Shown here in pieces: positions 22,792 to 32,148 of a DNA stretch of 59,618 nt. Position 1 is the stretch's first letter. Each line of letters starts with the position of its first letter. The stretch spans positions 1-59,618 of the forward strand of contig JADMIJ010000015.1 of assembly GCA_015478655.1 (NCBI GenBank), read 5' to 3'. This DNA is from Acidimicrobiales bacterium. Lineage in GTDB: Bacteria > Actinomycetota > Acidimicrobiia > Acidimicrobiales > RAAP-2. The translations under genes and the position numbers were made by a program. The notes beneath the pieces were generated by a model. The model saw only the letters and a list, made by a program, of their open reading frames with translations. It was not told the DNA's origin and searched no databases.

Positions 22792-25700
22792 CTACGAGAT
22801 GGATACCGCCGGTTTGCTGAGCCCGAGCCCACCTGCGGACCCGAAGAACGTGGCGTCCCCGAACGAGAAGATGCCCCCGTCGGTGGCCACCAGCCAGTAG
22901 CCCTGTCCGTCCGGCGTTGAGGCCATTCCGGTAATCGGCTTGTTGAGGCTGAGGGCACCGGTGGATCCGTGGAACTGGGCGTCACCGAAGGTGAAGATGC
23001 CCCCGTCGGTGGCGACCAGCCAGTAGCCCCTGCCGTCAGGACTGGCGGCCATGCTGACAATGGGCTTGTTGAGGCTGAGGGCACCGGTGGACCCGTAGAA
23101 GGCGGCATCTCCGAAGGAGAAGATGCCTCCGTCACTGGCGACCAGCCAGTAGCCCCGGCCGTCGGGCGTGGCCACCATGTGGACGATCGGCTTCTTGAGG
23201 CTGAGGGCACCCGTGGACCCGTAGAAGGCGGCGTCTCCGAAGGCGAAGATGCCGCCGTCGCTGGCCACCAACCAGTAGCCGTTGCCGTCGGGCGCCGATG
23301 CCATCCCCACGATCGGCTTGTTGAGTGGAAGGCCCCCCGCCGACCCCAAGTAGCCCGCGTCGCCGAAGGTGAAGATGCCTCCGTCACTGGCCACCAGCCG
23401 ATAGCCCCGGCCATCCCGTGTGGTCGCCATCCCCACCATCGGCATGTCGAGGTGGAGGCCTCCCGCCGACCCGTAGAAACCGGCGTGGCCGAAGGAGTAG
23501 ACACCGCCGTCGCTGGTGGTCAACCAGTACCCGTTCATGGAAGACACGTGGGAGGGGGCATCGCTGGCGCCCCCCGGAGGTGACGTGGGCTGTGGAGGAG
23601 GGCCAGTGGTCGGTGTGGTCGTGGCCGGCGCTGGGGCCGTAGTTCCCGTGGGCGGTGGAGTGGTCGTGGTGGGCGGCGGAGAGCCCGGCCCGCCGGAAAT
23701 CAAGGGGGTCAGCGCCGATCCGCTGACCTGACTGGTGGTCCCGGTTCCCCCGTAGACCTGAAGTGCGTGCAAGAAGGCGCCCGCAGGCTGGGTGGGAGAC
23801 CACCAGGGTGGGACGCCCCCTCCATAGTAGCCACCGAAGTTGACCTCGGAGACGCTGATCCGGACGGCGGTGGCGGTCACCGCGTTGAAGGCCAGCTGCA
23901 GGCTGTGGGTTCGATATTGGCCGATCACCGTGGCCACGGGCACCCAACCCACTCCGGGCTGGTCCACCGACAGCACGTAGTTGCGGACACTCGGAGCGGT
24001 GCTCCCGACCGACTGGGTGTCGACGACCACCCGGTTGATGGTCTGCGGCGAGGCCAGCGTGACGGTCAGGCTCGGCGCAGTGTCTCCGCTGGTGGAGGAC
24101 CAGCCGGCGCCGGTGGTGGTTCCGGCGATGGCGGCCGAGGCGTCCCCCGATGACGCAGTGGCGTTGGCCCCCCCGGAGGCGGCGGCCAGGTCGGTGCCAT
24201 AGGACTCGGTCGGCCCCACCGTGAGGGAGTCGCCCACCGGGTAGGAGACATAGGTGATCTGGTCGGAGATGGGGAGGCTGTACGAGGAGCCGGAGGCGAC
24301 CGTGGCCGCCGTGGCCTGGCCGTACTGGGAGGTGACCGTGACTGGGATCGAGCCTCCACCGGGGGCGGTCACCGTTACCGAACCGGTCGAGGTCAGGCCG
24401 TCCGACCACAACGCGGCCAACCGGCTGGTCTGGCCGCTGCCCGGACCGAACGTGGCTTCGTAGGTCTGGGGGATACCGGTCGCGGGCATGGTCAGGTAGG
24501 GGCGGCCGGCCACCTGGTTGGCGGTGGTCATGGTGGCCAGGGCGGCAGGCTTCACGTAGTCGTCGACGCTTCCGGCCTGGATCAGGGAGAACGACACACC
24601 GTCATTGCCCCAATTGCCTTCGTTGTAGAAATAGCTCCACACCGGGATGTTGAGCACCTTCTGCCAGATCATGGCCCGGGACACCATGTTGGCCTGGTTG
24701 AGGAAGTTGTAGTCGCCGTCGGACCACCAACCGATCTCGGTGAACCAGAGGGGCTTGCCGGCCAGCATCGTCTGCAGCTCTCGGATCTGGGGGATGTTCC
24801 CCCACTCCTCGAACGAGTCGTTGTTCCCCGGATAGGGATGGATGGAGGCGGCGTCGACGAAGTTGAGCCCGCCTGCACCGATCAGCTGCTGCCACCACCC
24901 GATGGAGACGTCAAGTGACGATCCGCCGATGACCGTGGAGCCGGTGCCGGGCTCGACCGACTTCACGGCGGAATAGAACGGTTGGAGGACCTCGGACACG
25001 TACTCGTTGGCGTTGTTCCAACCGGTGTTGTTCGATTCGTTCCACGGCTCCCACATGGTCACGGGGGCGCACTGGCCGCAACCGGGCGGCGGGCTCGAGT
25101 AGTAACGGACCAGTCTGGCGACGTCGTCGTGCCACCAGCCGCCCTGGACCAGAGCCGTCGGGACCGACCCGAAGCTGCCGCCGCTGACTTGGACCCAGAA
25201 GGTGACGTGGTCGGCCTGTGCCAGAGCGGCCGCCTTGAAGTAGTCGGCCGAGGCGTTGGTGAAGTCCATGGCGGAAGGCCCGCAGGTGGCCGCCGACGGA
25301 CTGGACGCCGAGCAGTTGGGGAGGAAGGTGGACCAGTCCACGGTGGCTCCCCGCTTCCCGTCCAGCCCCAGTTGGGAGTTGAGCACAACGCCCCGGGGAT
25401 CAGTTGGCCCGCCCCCGCCGATGCCGGCCGCGAGTCCGGCCAGATTGAGGCCGTCCCCGGGGGCGCCCACGGTGTAGGGCATGCACGTCGTTCCCAACCG
25501 GGTGGGTGGTGACGTCGCGGTGTCTGACAAGGAGGCCTGGACGAGATAGGGCCCGGGCTGTTGGTCGATGGACGGGATGGTCAACGGAATGTTGGCAAGT
25601 CCGCTGGCGCTGGTGGGAAGGGCGATGGTCGTGGCCGCGGGCACGGTCTCCGCGGTCAGCGATGAGGTGTCCTCGACCGAGTACGACAGCTGGAGGTGGG

Positions 25701-26889
25701 ACGCCTGGGCAGACCACCACGGGTCGAAGCTGGCGGTGACCCCTGGGGTCGTCCCGGGGGCGAAGTAGTTGGCCGCAGCCGACGAGGACAGGCCGGCGCC
25801 CCACCCGAGTGAGTGGGACGGCAGGTGGACTGCCCGGAGGTAGGTGTTGAGGGTGGGGAGCGAGACCGAAGAGATGTTGTCGGCGGCGCCGTTGAATGGC
25901 GGACCTCCCTGGTAGTAGATGGTCGAACCCACGAGGTAGAGGTTGTAACCGCCCAGGTCGAGGGTGTCGTTGAGCGTGGTGGTGCCCTGGAGGAACCCCT
26001 GGGGGCCGGTGCTCTCGATGGTGTGGAGTGGATCGGACGAGTAGATGGTCCCGTCGGGCCCCTGCACCACCTGGGCCGCATAATAGAACTGAGATCCCGA
26101 TCCAGTGTGGACCCCGTTGGGCCCGGTCCGGGAGGACCCGAATCTGGACAGCACCCGTCCGGTCGAGTCGAGCGACTCGACGTAGCCGTCTCCCGAATAG
26201 AGCAGATTGCCGTTGGATCCTCGGGAGACGTGGCCGAACCTGTCGGACAGGGGGAAGGCGCCCATCACCGCGCCTGTGGACAGATCCAGCAGATCGCTTC
26301 CCGTCGTCTTCTGGAACAGGCTCACCGCCAGCTGGAATCCCGAGCCCGAACCCATGGAGAAGATCCCGACCGGATTGCCCAACTCGGGGTCCACTGACCA
26401 GAGGAGCTGGCCGGTGGGGGAGAATTTGTCGACCACTTGGTCGTAGTAGCTGGCCACATAGATGTTCCCCGACGGATCGACCTCCGGCTGAGTGACCTCG
26501 AGGCCATGGCGGGCACCGACGGCCGGGGGGAGGGCGAACGAACCGATGGGAGAGCCGGTCAGCGAGTAGGTCACCACCGTGCTCCCGGTGTTCACGTAAA
26601 TACCGGTCGAGGTGGCGGTGAAGCTGCTCACTCCACCGGGAGGGGTGAGCACCGTGCTGGTCGGGTTGGACGGGAGGCTGGCCGCAGGGCCAAGGGAGCC
26701 CGACGCGTCGGGAGCGACGCAGACCGGGCTGATCTCCGATGGGGAGGGAGCGGGCACGCTCCCGGCGATCTGCGGGGAGGAGGCAACCGCGTTGCCGGTG
26801 GCGAGGGACGTTGCGCACAGGGTTGCGACTGCGGCCACGGCGGCCAGGGCCGATGCGGCGTTCCGTCGGGAGGCAGCCGCCAACTTCAC
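22792..26889 (-). CDS. Giant secreted GH-A-type glycosidase with discoidin-like domain and six-repeat C-terminal propeller
   Basis: 1365 residues from GTG 26889. Order: signal peptide ending near A-S-S at residue 35; a propeller-like region (G-N-I-Y-V-A-S-Y-Y-D, D-G-T-I-Y-S-S-D); a TIM-barrel glycosidase with probable acid/base Glu618 in W-E-P-W-N-E-S-N and nucleophile Glu718 in W-F-T-E-I-G-W-W, about 100 residues apart as in clan GH-A; a F5/8-type discoidin-like carbohydrate-binding region around 940-1090; a Thr/Pro linker; and six 42-residue G-Y-W-L-V-x-S-D-G-G-I-F repeats. Likely an extracellular enzyme acting on the organism's own or another glycan. The exact GH family was not resolved. 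Confidence 0.75.
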   Translation of the reverse strand: MKLAAASRRNAASALAAVAAVATLCATSLATGNAVASSPQIAGSVPAPSPSEISPVCVAPDASGSLGPAASLPSNPTSTVLTPPGGVSSFTATSTGIYVNTGSTVVTYSLTGSPIGSFALPPAVGARHGLEVTQPEVDPSGNIYVASYYDQVVDKFSPTGQLLWSVDPELGNPVGIFSMGSGSGFQLAVSLFQKTTGSDLLDLSTGAVMGAFPLSDRFGHVSRGSNGNLLYSGDGYVESLDSTGRVLSRFGSSRTGPNGVHTGSGSQFYYAAQVVQGPDGTIYSSDPLHTIESTGPQGFLQGTTTLNDTLDLGGYNLYLVGSTIYYQGGPPFNGAADNISSVSLPTLNTYLRAVHLPSHSLGWGAGLSSSAAANYFAPGTTPGVTASFDPWWSAQASHLQLSYSVEDTSSLTAETVPAATTIALPTSASGLANIPLTIPSIDQQPGPYLVQASLSDTATSPPTRLGTTCMPYTVGAPGDGLNLAGLAAGIGGGGPTDPRGVVLNSQLGLDGKRGATVDWSTFLPNCSASSPSAATCGPSAMDFTNASADYFKAAALAQADHVTFWVQVSGGSFGSVPTALVQGGWWHDDVARLVRYYSSPPPGCGQCAPVTMWEPWNESNNTGWNNANEYVSEVLQPFYSAVKSVEPGTGSTVIGGSSLDVSIGWWQQLIGAGGLNFVDAASIHPYPGNNDSFEEWGNIPQIRELQTMLAGKPLWFTEIGWWSDGDYNFLNQANMVSRAMIWQKVLNIPVWSYFYNEGNWGNDGVSFSLIQAGSVDDYVKPAALATMTTANQVAGRPYLTMPATGIPQTYEATFGPGSGQTSRLAALWSDGLTSTGSVTVTAPGGGSIPVTVTSQYGQATAATVASGSSYSLPISDQITYVSYPVGDSLTVGPTESYGTDLAAASGGANATASSGDASAAIAGTTTGAGWSSTSGDTAPSLTVTLASPQTINRVVVDTQSVGSTAPSVRNYVLSVDQPGVGWVPVATVIGQYRTHSLQLAFNAVTATAVRISVSEVNFGGYYGGGVPPWWSPTQPAGAFLHALQVYGGTGTTSQVSGSALTPLISGGPGSPPPTTTTPPPTGTTAPAPATTTPTTGPPPQPTSPPGGASDAPSHVSSMNGYWLTTSDGGVYSFGHAGFYGSAGGLHLDMPMVGMATTRDGRGYRLVASDGGIFTFGDAGYLGSAGGLPLNKPIVGMASAPDGNGYWLVASDGGIFAFGDAAFYGSTGALSLKKPIVHMVATPDGRGYWLVASDGGIFSFGDAAFYGSTGALSLNKPIVSMAASPDGRGYWLVATDGGIFTFGDAQFHGSTGALSLNKPITGMASTPDGQGYWLVATDGGIFSFGDATFFGSAGGLGLSKPAVSIS
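22795..23532 (-). repeat. Six tandem 126-bp repeats encoding 42-residue propeller units
   Basis: On the minus strand units run 23532-23407, 23406-23281, 23280-23155, 23154-23029, 23028-22903 and a final 36-residue unit 22902-22795 closing the protein. Units 3-5 are most alike at DNA level (for example shared TTGAGGCTGAGGGCACC), indicating recent duplication or gene conversion. Each unit encodes G-Y-W-L-V-A-S/T-D-G-G-I-F-x-F-G-D-A and F-Y-G-S-T-G-A-L-S-L. Confidence 0.9.
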
Positions 26890-27084
26890 GATCCCTGCCT
26901 CTCCACCATTGACCCATCGGCTGGGAGCCTGAATGACCTTAGGGAATGTTGTCTCGGGCCTGTGGCCCTGTGCACTCCAGGAAGCCCCTCCCCGCATCGG
27001 GTGCCGGTCACCGGCGTCGGACTCGGTGGATCAGCCGCTCCGGACGCTGAGGGCACACGAGTCCCTCCGAGTACGATTCGGCAG

Positions 27085-28251
27085 GTGTCACGGCATGCGA
27101 CGGACTCTCCCGAGCCCCGGCGACAGGGAGATCTCCGGGTGCTCCGGATCTCGCACAGCGGCGTGGTCACTGCCTGGCGGGAGCGCGAGCGACAGCTCAG
27201 GAAGAACGGGGCTGATCTGACGCTGGTGGCGGCGACGAGCTGGGAGGAGGGCGGGTCGATGGTGGACTTCGTCCCCGCCGGCGACGAGTTCGCCGTGCCG
27301 GTCCGGACCGTGGGTCGGCACCCGAATGCGTTCCTCTACGACCCGCGGCCTCTGTGGCGTCTGCTCGGATCGGACCGATGGGATGTGATCGATTTGCACG
27401 AAGAGCCGTTCGGGCTGGCAGTGGCCGAGGTGCTGTTCCTCCGCCGGCTCCGCGCTCCGAGTGTCCCATTCGTCGTCTCGTCGGCACAGAACATCGAGAA
27501 GCGCTACCCGCCACCATTCCGTTGGTTCGAAAGCTGGGCGCTCCGGCGCGCCTCGGGTGCCTACACCTGTAGCGCCGAGGCCGGCGCCATCCTGCGGCGG
27601 AAGGGTTTCGGTGGAGAGCTGGTGCAGCTCCCGCTCGGAGTCGACGTCGAACGGTTCCGGCCCGCCGACCATGCGACTCCGTCCGGCACGCTTCGTGTCG
27701 GCTTTGTGGGCCGCCTCATACCTCACAAGGGGGTGGACGTCCTCCTCAACGCCGTCTCCCTCGACGATCGGTTCGAAGCGGAGGTCTTCGGTGCCGGGCC
27801 GGAAGAGGACCGATTGGTAGCCCTGGCCAACGGGCTCGGGATCCGTGATCGCGTGACCTTCCACGGCTACGTGGACGAGGAGAAGATCCCGGACACCTAC
27901 CGGCAGTTCGATGTGCTCGCCGTGCCGTCGGTGCCGACGTCCGGCTGGATCGAGCAGTTCGGCCGGGTCGTGGTGGAGGCCCAGGCCGCGGGCATCCCGG
28001 TGGTGGCCAGTTCCAGCGGGGCGCTCCCTGACGTGGTGGGCGATGTCGGGCTCCTCGTTCCTCCCACTGACCCTCAGGCCCTCCGTTCGGCGCTGAGTCG
28101 GTTCCTCGATGAGCCCGGTCTCTGGGAACGCCTCCGGACTGCAGGACTCGCGGGTGCCGACCGGTACTCCTGGAGGAGTGTCGCCGAGGCCCAGATGGCC
28201 CTCTACCGGGCCAGTTCGAACGGGCCCCGACCGTTGGCGCCCGGGCGATAG
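27085..28251 (+). CDS. GT4-family glycosyltransferase
   Basis: 388 residues from GTG 27085; GTG 27139, eight bases after AGGGAG, is an equally plausible start and begins nearer the conserved strand L-R-V-L-R-I-S-H-S. N-terminal Rossmann half contains W-D-V-I-D-L-H-E-E-P. The C-terminal GT-B half has V-G-F-V-G-R-L-I-P-H-K-G-V-D and the E-x7-E region E-Q-F-G-R-V-V-V-E-A-Q-A-A-G-I-P-V-V. It transfers a sugar from a nucleotide donor in polysaccharide assembly; donor and acceptor unknown. Divergent from the secreted glycosidase. Confidence 0.85.
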   Translation: MSRHATDSPEPRRQGDLRVLRISHSGVVTAWRERERQLRKNGADLTLVAATSWEEGGSMVDFVPAGDEFAVPVRTVGRHPNAFLYDPRPLWRLLGSDRWDVIDLHEEPFGLAVAEVLFLRRLRAPSVPFVVSSAQNIEKRYPPPFRWFESWALRRASGAYTCSAEAGAILRRKGFGGELVQLPLGVDVERFRPADHATPSGTLRVGFVGRLIPHKGVDVLLNAVSLDDRFEAEVFGAGPEEDRLVALANGLGIRDRVTFHGYVDEEKIPDTYRQFDVLAVPSVPTSGWIEQFGRVVVEAQAAGIPVVASSSGALPDVVGDVGLLVPPTDPQALRSALSRFLDEPGLWERLRTAGLAGADRYSWRSVAEAQMALYRASSNGPRPLAPGR

Positions 28252-28358
28252 CAGCTGACGCAGGGCCCTGCGATGACTGCCTCACGCCCCGGAGGACGCA
28301 AGGGCAGCTGCGGCCGCCTCCCTCGAGTCCCTTCACCCACCTGCTTTCTCGACCGGGA

Positions 28359-29423
28359 TCACCCCGAGGCGTCGAGTGCCGGCCCGGTGCCACGCCGATC
28401 GTCGACCACCTGGCGGTAGAGCTCCTCGAGGCGGTCGACGTGCCGTGGCAAGGAGAACATGTCCTGTTGCCGCTGGCGCAACCGGGCGCCGACACGGCGA
28501 CGAAGGGCGGCGTCCCGGCCGAGCCTCACCAGGGCCGCGGCCGCCTCAGTGGGATCGCCGGGGGCGAACAGATCGCCGTCCTCTCCAACGGTCTCGACAT
28601 GGGCACCTCCGCGGGCGGCGATGACCGGTATCCCGTGAGCCATCGCCTCGACCACTGACAGCCCGAAGGGCTCCGCCGGGGCGGGAGCCAACAGGAGCGA
28701 CGATCCGGTCAGGAGCCGGTCGGTGTCGGCGACATGGCCGACGAGGTCCACGCTGCCGGCGACGTCGAGGTCGTCCACCAACCGGGCCAACGCCGGTCGC
28801 AGTTCGCCCTTGCCCGCGATGACCAGACGCCAGCCCTCGTCACCGAGCCCGCTGATCGCCCACGCCCGGATACCCACCTCCGGAGCCTTCTCGGTGTCGA
28901 GCCGCTGCAGCATCACCACCTGGGTCGACTCCAAGTCGGCCTGCGGGTGGTCGGAGACTCCGTTGGGGATGAGCACGGAGGGCCCGGTGATGCTGTCCGC
29001 CACGAACTGGCTGATGGCGATGTCGCTGGTGACGGCACGGCTGGTGATCCGTGCCAGCCACCGGGCCGTCGTGCTCGAGCCGCGATCGCGGGCAAAGTGA
29101 CGGGTGGCCACGATGGGGGCCCGCTGTCGGGGTCGGGCGAGCCAGGCCGCCCCCTCTGCCGCCGTCATGTGGACATGGATCAGGTCCGCGCCGCGTTGAC
29201 CCGCAACGGCCCGAGCCGCCCGCAGCAGCGTGGGCGCAGGCAAATTGTGGACGTTGCCGTCCAGTTCGGTCCGCATGCGCTGGGGATCCCCCCCGATGGT
29301 GGCCACGTCATGACCGCGGGCGGCCAGCTGGTTGGCGACCTGGCAGATGTAGCGCTCCACCCCCGCGAATTCGTCGGTGACCACCACGTGGACGACGGAC
29401 AGGTGCGGCTCGGGGCCAGGCAT
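28359..29423 (-). CDS. GT4-family glycosyltransferase
   Basis: 354 residues from ATG 29423, which shares one base with the stop of the upstream GT2 gene (TGATG). Landmarks: T-D-E-F-A-G-V-E-R-Y near the N-terminus, D-L-I-H-V-H-M-T, L-I-P-N-G-V, V-M-L-Q-R-L-D-T-E-K-A-P-E and the donor-binding E-P-F-G-L-S-V-V-E-A-M-A-H-G-I-P-V-I. Likely cytoplasmic, acting on a lipid-linked glycan. Part of a minus-strand run with GT2 and the Wzc-like kinase. Confidence 0.85.
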   Translation of the reverse strand: MPGPEPHLSVVHVVVTDEFAGVERYICQVANQLAARGHDVATIGGDPQRMRTELDGNVHNLPAPTLLRAARAVAGQRGADLIHVHMTAAEGAAWLARPRQRAPIVATRHFARDRGSSTTARWLARITSRAVTSDIAISQFVADSITGPSVLIPNGVSDHPQADLESTQVVMLQRLDTEKAPEVGIRAWAISGLGDEGWRLVIAGKGELRPALARLVDDLDVAGSVDLVGHVADTDRLLTGSSLLLAPAPAEPFGLSVVEAMAHGIPVIAARGGAHVETVGEDGDLFAPGDPTEAAAALVRLGRDAALRRRVGARLRQRQQDMFSLPRHVDRLEELYRQVVDDRRGTGPALDASG

Positions 29424-30265
29424 CACAGTGCAGATTCGACCCGGCACGGTCCCTGCCGGTAGAGGCGGAATCGGGCCGCGGCTCGGGCTCGGCGACCCCG
29501 GGGGAGGACGAGGGAGCGCATCAGCGCACCGACCATCATCCCGGAGCGGTAGACCAGCCAGCCGGTCGTCCCATGGTGCTTTCGTATGTATCGCTCCTGT
29601 GAAGCGTGGAAGTGGACGTCGCGCTCGGACTCGTCGCCACCGGTCCCGGCACCCACATGGAGGGCCGTCACCTCGGGGCACAGGGCGGCACCCCATCCGA
29701 GGTCATGGGCTCGCCGTTGCCAATCGGTCTCTTCGGCGTAGAGAAAGAAGCGCTCGTCGAACGGGCCGACCTCGGTGAGGGCTGCCGACCGCACCAGCAG
29801 CACCGAACCGATCATGAAGGCTTGGCGCCGGCGCAGGCTCCCAAGCCCCACTGCCTCCACCCATGCCCCCCACGGGGTGGGGAACGGCCACCCGACCCTG
29901 GCGGACTGACCGGATTGATCCACCTGGGCCGGCGCCACGCACGCCAGATCCGCGACGGCGTGGAGACAGCGGCGCAACCGGTCAACGCCCGACGACGTGA
30001 TCTGCGCATCAGGATTCAACAGGAGGACGTCGGCCAGGGGGTGTTGGAGATGGGCGACACCGACGTTGACGCCGGCGCCAAATCCGAGGTTCCTTCCCGG
30101 ATCGACGTACGTGGCGCCGTGAAGATCGGCCACGGCCCGCACCGCGGCGTTGGACGAGTTGTCCACGATGACCACGGGAAGCACCCCGCCGAGCTGGGAC
30201 AGACATTCCTCGAGGAGCTCGGGCGCACCGAACGCCACGATCACGACGTCGATATCCCCCGGCAT
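29423..30265 (-). CDS. GT2-family glycosyltransferase (rhamnosyltransferase-like)
   Basis: 280 residues from ATG 30265. GT-A features: D-V-V-I-V-A-F-G-A, V-V-I-V-D-N-S-S-N, G-R-N-L-G-F-G-A-G-V-N, the D-x-D-like L-L-L-N-P-D-A, and F-D-E-R-F-F-L-Y-A-E-E-T-D-W-Q-R-R with the catalytic-base region. N-P-D-A instead of DxD is normal for dTDP-rhamnose-type enzymes such as WbbL and GlfT relatives. The C-terminal part, H-A-S-Q-E-R-Y-I-R-K-H-H-G, is also typical of WbbL-like enzymes. Confidence 0.85.
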   Translation of the reverse strand: MPGDIDVVIVAFGAPELLEECLSQLGGVLPVVIVDNSSNAAVRAVADLHGATYVDPGRNLGFGAGVNVGVAHLQHPLADVLLLNPDAQITSSGVDRLRRCLHAVADLACVAPAQVDQSGQSARVGWPFPTPWGAWVEAVGLGSLRRRQAFMIGSVLLVRSAALTEVGPFDERFFLYAEETDWQRRAHDLGWGAALCPEVTALHVGAGTGGDESERDVHFHASQERYIRKHHGTTGWLVYRSGMMVGALMRSLVLPRGRRARAAARFRLYRQGPCRVESAL

Positions 30266-30389
30266 CAACGAACGCCCGCCCCCTCCGTCGCACCCGTGGG
30301 GACCCGCTTGCAACGCCATCGCTCCGGACGCCCCAACCGGGATTTCGTGTGGGCAATCGGCCGGCGAGCCCGAACCGTCGCCCTCTGTG

Positions 30390-32090
30390 TCATTGCTTGT
30401 AGGCGTAGGACTGATACGAGTCGGTGGTGGAGTGCCGCACCCGGTTGACGACGACGCCGAGGACCTGGCAGTGGGTGGTCTCGAGGCGGTGAATGGTTCG
30501 TTCCAGATCGACGCGCTCGGTCCGTCCTTCGGACGCCACCACCACGGCGCCATGGGCTGAGCTCCCGAGGATGGCGGTGTCCGGCACGGCCAGCACCGGG
30601 GGCGTGTCCAAGAGAACGACGTCAGCCAGCAGGGGGAGTTGGTCGAGGACCGGCTGCAACCCCGGGCTGCCGAACAGCTCGCTGGGGTTCTGGAGTTGGG
30701 TGCCGGCAGGAAGAATCTTGAGCCCGAAGATCCCCGTGTCGATCAGGAGGGAGCTCACCGAGGCGCGGTCCGTATCCCGAGCGCCGAGCCCGGCTGGCGG
30801 GTTGGCACCCGGGGAGGACCGACGCTCACCCGGCATGCCTGGCGATTGCTGGGTTTCGCGGGGCGCAAGCCGCCGCTCGCTGTGTTCCGTGCTCTTCCAG
30901 TTGGACTTGATCAGGTCGGCCAAGCCGGGCAGCCCGGAGGTCTGCAACCCGAAGATGTCTTCGAGCCGCGGCCTCCGGAAGTCGGCGGAGATGACGATCA
31001 CCTTGCTGCCGCTCATCGCCCAGGCGGCGGCCAGATTGGCGGCGACGAATGTCTTCCCGTCGCCCGGCTCCGGGCTGGTCACGATGATCAGGGGGCATGG
31101 CGTGTCGTCGAGGATCACCCGCACGCTGGTCCGGAGCTCTCGGATCGACTCTGCCATCGGGGACTGCGGAGCCTGGACCATGGCGATCGAGACCTTGCCC
31201 GTCCGCACATCGTGGTCCTGGGGGAGTTCCGCCAGGATCGGGGAGTCGGTGATGGCTTCGATGTCCGGGCTCGTTCGGAGACGAGTGTCGAACTGGTCGC
31301 GGCCCAGGGCGATGCCACACCCGACCAGGAGCCCGGCGATCACGCCGATCCCAACGAGCTTGGATTTGCCCAGTCCCGACGGGGCGGTCGGCAGCTGGGC
31401 GGCGACCTGAATGGAAGCGTACGGCTCGCCGACCTGGATGTTGCTCAGCTCGGCCTGGAGCGTGCTGTAGGTGTTGGTCAGCCCCTGGATCTGCGCCGCG
31501 ATGAGCGTGTTCGCGCTCGCACCGGGCTGCTTCTGGAGATCGGCGATCTTGGTGCTCAGTGTGTTGGCGGCGCTCGTGATCTTGTCGGTCTGCCCCTGGA
31601 CGACCGCTTGGGTCTGGTCCACGAAGGCCTGCGAATAGGCCCTGGCGACTGACTGGGCCCGTGCAGGATCGGAATCAGTGGCGACGATGGTCAAGGCGCC
31701 AGTGGTGGCATCGACCGTTCCGGTGACCGACGAGGCGACGGAGGCCACGTTGGGATCGCCCAGTATCCTGGCCGCCCGCAGTTGGACCGCGGTGCTGCCC
31801 AATTGCTGGACCGGGTCCGGGAGCGTCACCGGTGTTGTGTTCGTCCCCGAGGATGTGGAGGCCGGCGCTTGTTGGACCAGGGCCGTCGACTTGTACTTCG
31901 GGGTCTGCACCTTCGAGTAGGCGAGCGCGACAGCGACCGCGACGACGACGCTGACCAGAATGGTCAGCTTTCGGCGCCAAAGCGTGGAGAGAAACTCTTG
32001 GAAGGTCAGTGGACGCTCGCTTCGGGAAGGAAAAGGCGTGGACACCGAGAATAGGACGTTCTGGGCGAAATGGGCTGCATCCTCCGGCAT
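30390..32090 (-). CDS. Wzc-like polysaccharide co-polymerase with fused BY-kinase
   Basis: 566 residues. Wzz-type domain between transmembrane helices at about 41-59 and 245-263 with a Gln-rich periplasmic coiled coil, then a cytoplasmic tyrosine-kinase domain: Walker A S-P-E-P-G-D-G-K-T (339-347), Walker A' V-I-V-I-S-A-D-F-R-R-P (364-374) and Walker B V-L-L-D-T-P-P (492-498). Three Tyr close the C-terminus (559, 562, 564), the usual autophosphorylation cluster though short. Odd points: Ser replaces the usual first Asp in A', and residues about 400-445 are a Ser/Pro/Arg-rich insert. Likely controls chain length and is dephosphorylated by the phosphatase at 49.8 kb. Confidence 0.88.
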   Translation of the reverse strand: MPEDAAHFAQNVLFSVSTPFPSRSERPLTFQEFLSTLWRRKLTILVSVVVAVAVALAYSKVQTPKYKSTALVQQAPASTSSGTNTTPVTLPDPVQQLGSTAVQLRAARILGDPNVASVASSVTGTVDATTGALTIVATDSDPARAQSVARAYSQAFVDQTQAVVQGQTDKITSAANTLSTKIADLQKQPGASANTLIAAQIQGLTNTYSTLQAELSNIQVGEPYASIQVAAQLPTAPSGLGKSKLVGIGVIAGLLVGCGIALGRDQFDTRLRTSPDIEAITDSPILAELPQDHDVRTGKVSIAMVQAPQSPMAESIRELRTSVRVILDDTPCPLIIVTSPEPGDGKTFVAANLAAAWAMSGSKVIVISADFRRPRLEDIFGLQTSGLPGLADLIKSNWKSTEHSERRLAPRETQQSPGMPGERRSSPGANPPAGLGARDTDRASVSSLLIDTGIFGLKILPAGTQLQNPSELFGSPGLQPVLDQLPLLADVVLLDTPPVLAVPDTAILGSSAHGAVVVASEGRTERVDLERTIHRLETTHCQVLGVVVNRVRHSTTDSYQSYAYKQ

Positions 32091-32148
32091 GGTCGGGTCG
32101 CCGGGGTGGCCATGCGCGGGCCCGCGTGGAGCAGGAGGTGAGCGGCTG

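Noticed and set aside
26437-27084. N-terminal extension of the glycosyltransferase at 27 kb
   Set aside because: Antisense to the secreted glycosidase's signal peptide region and without GT similarity.
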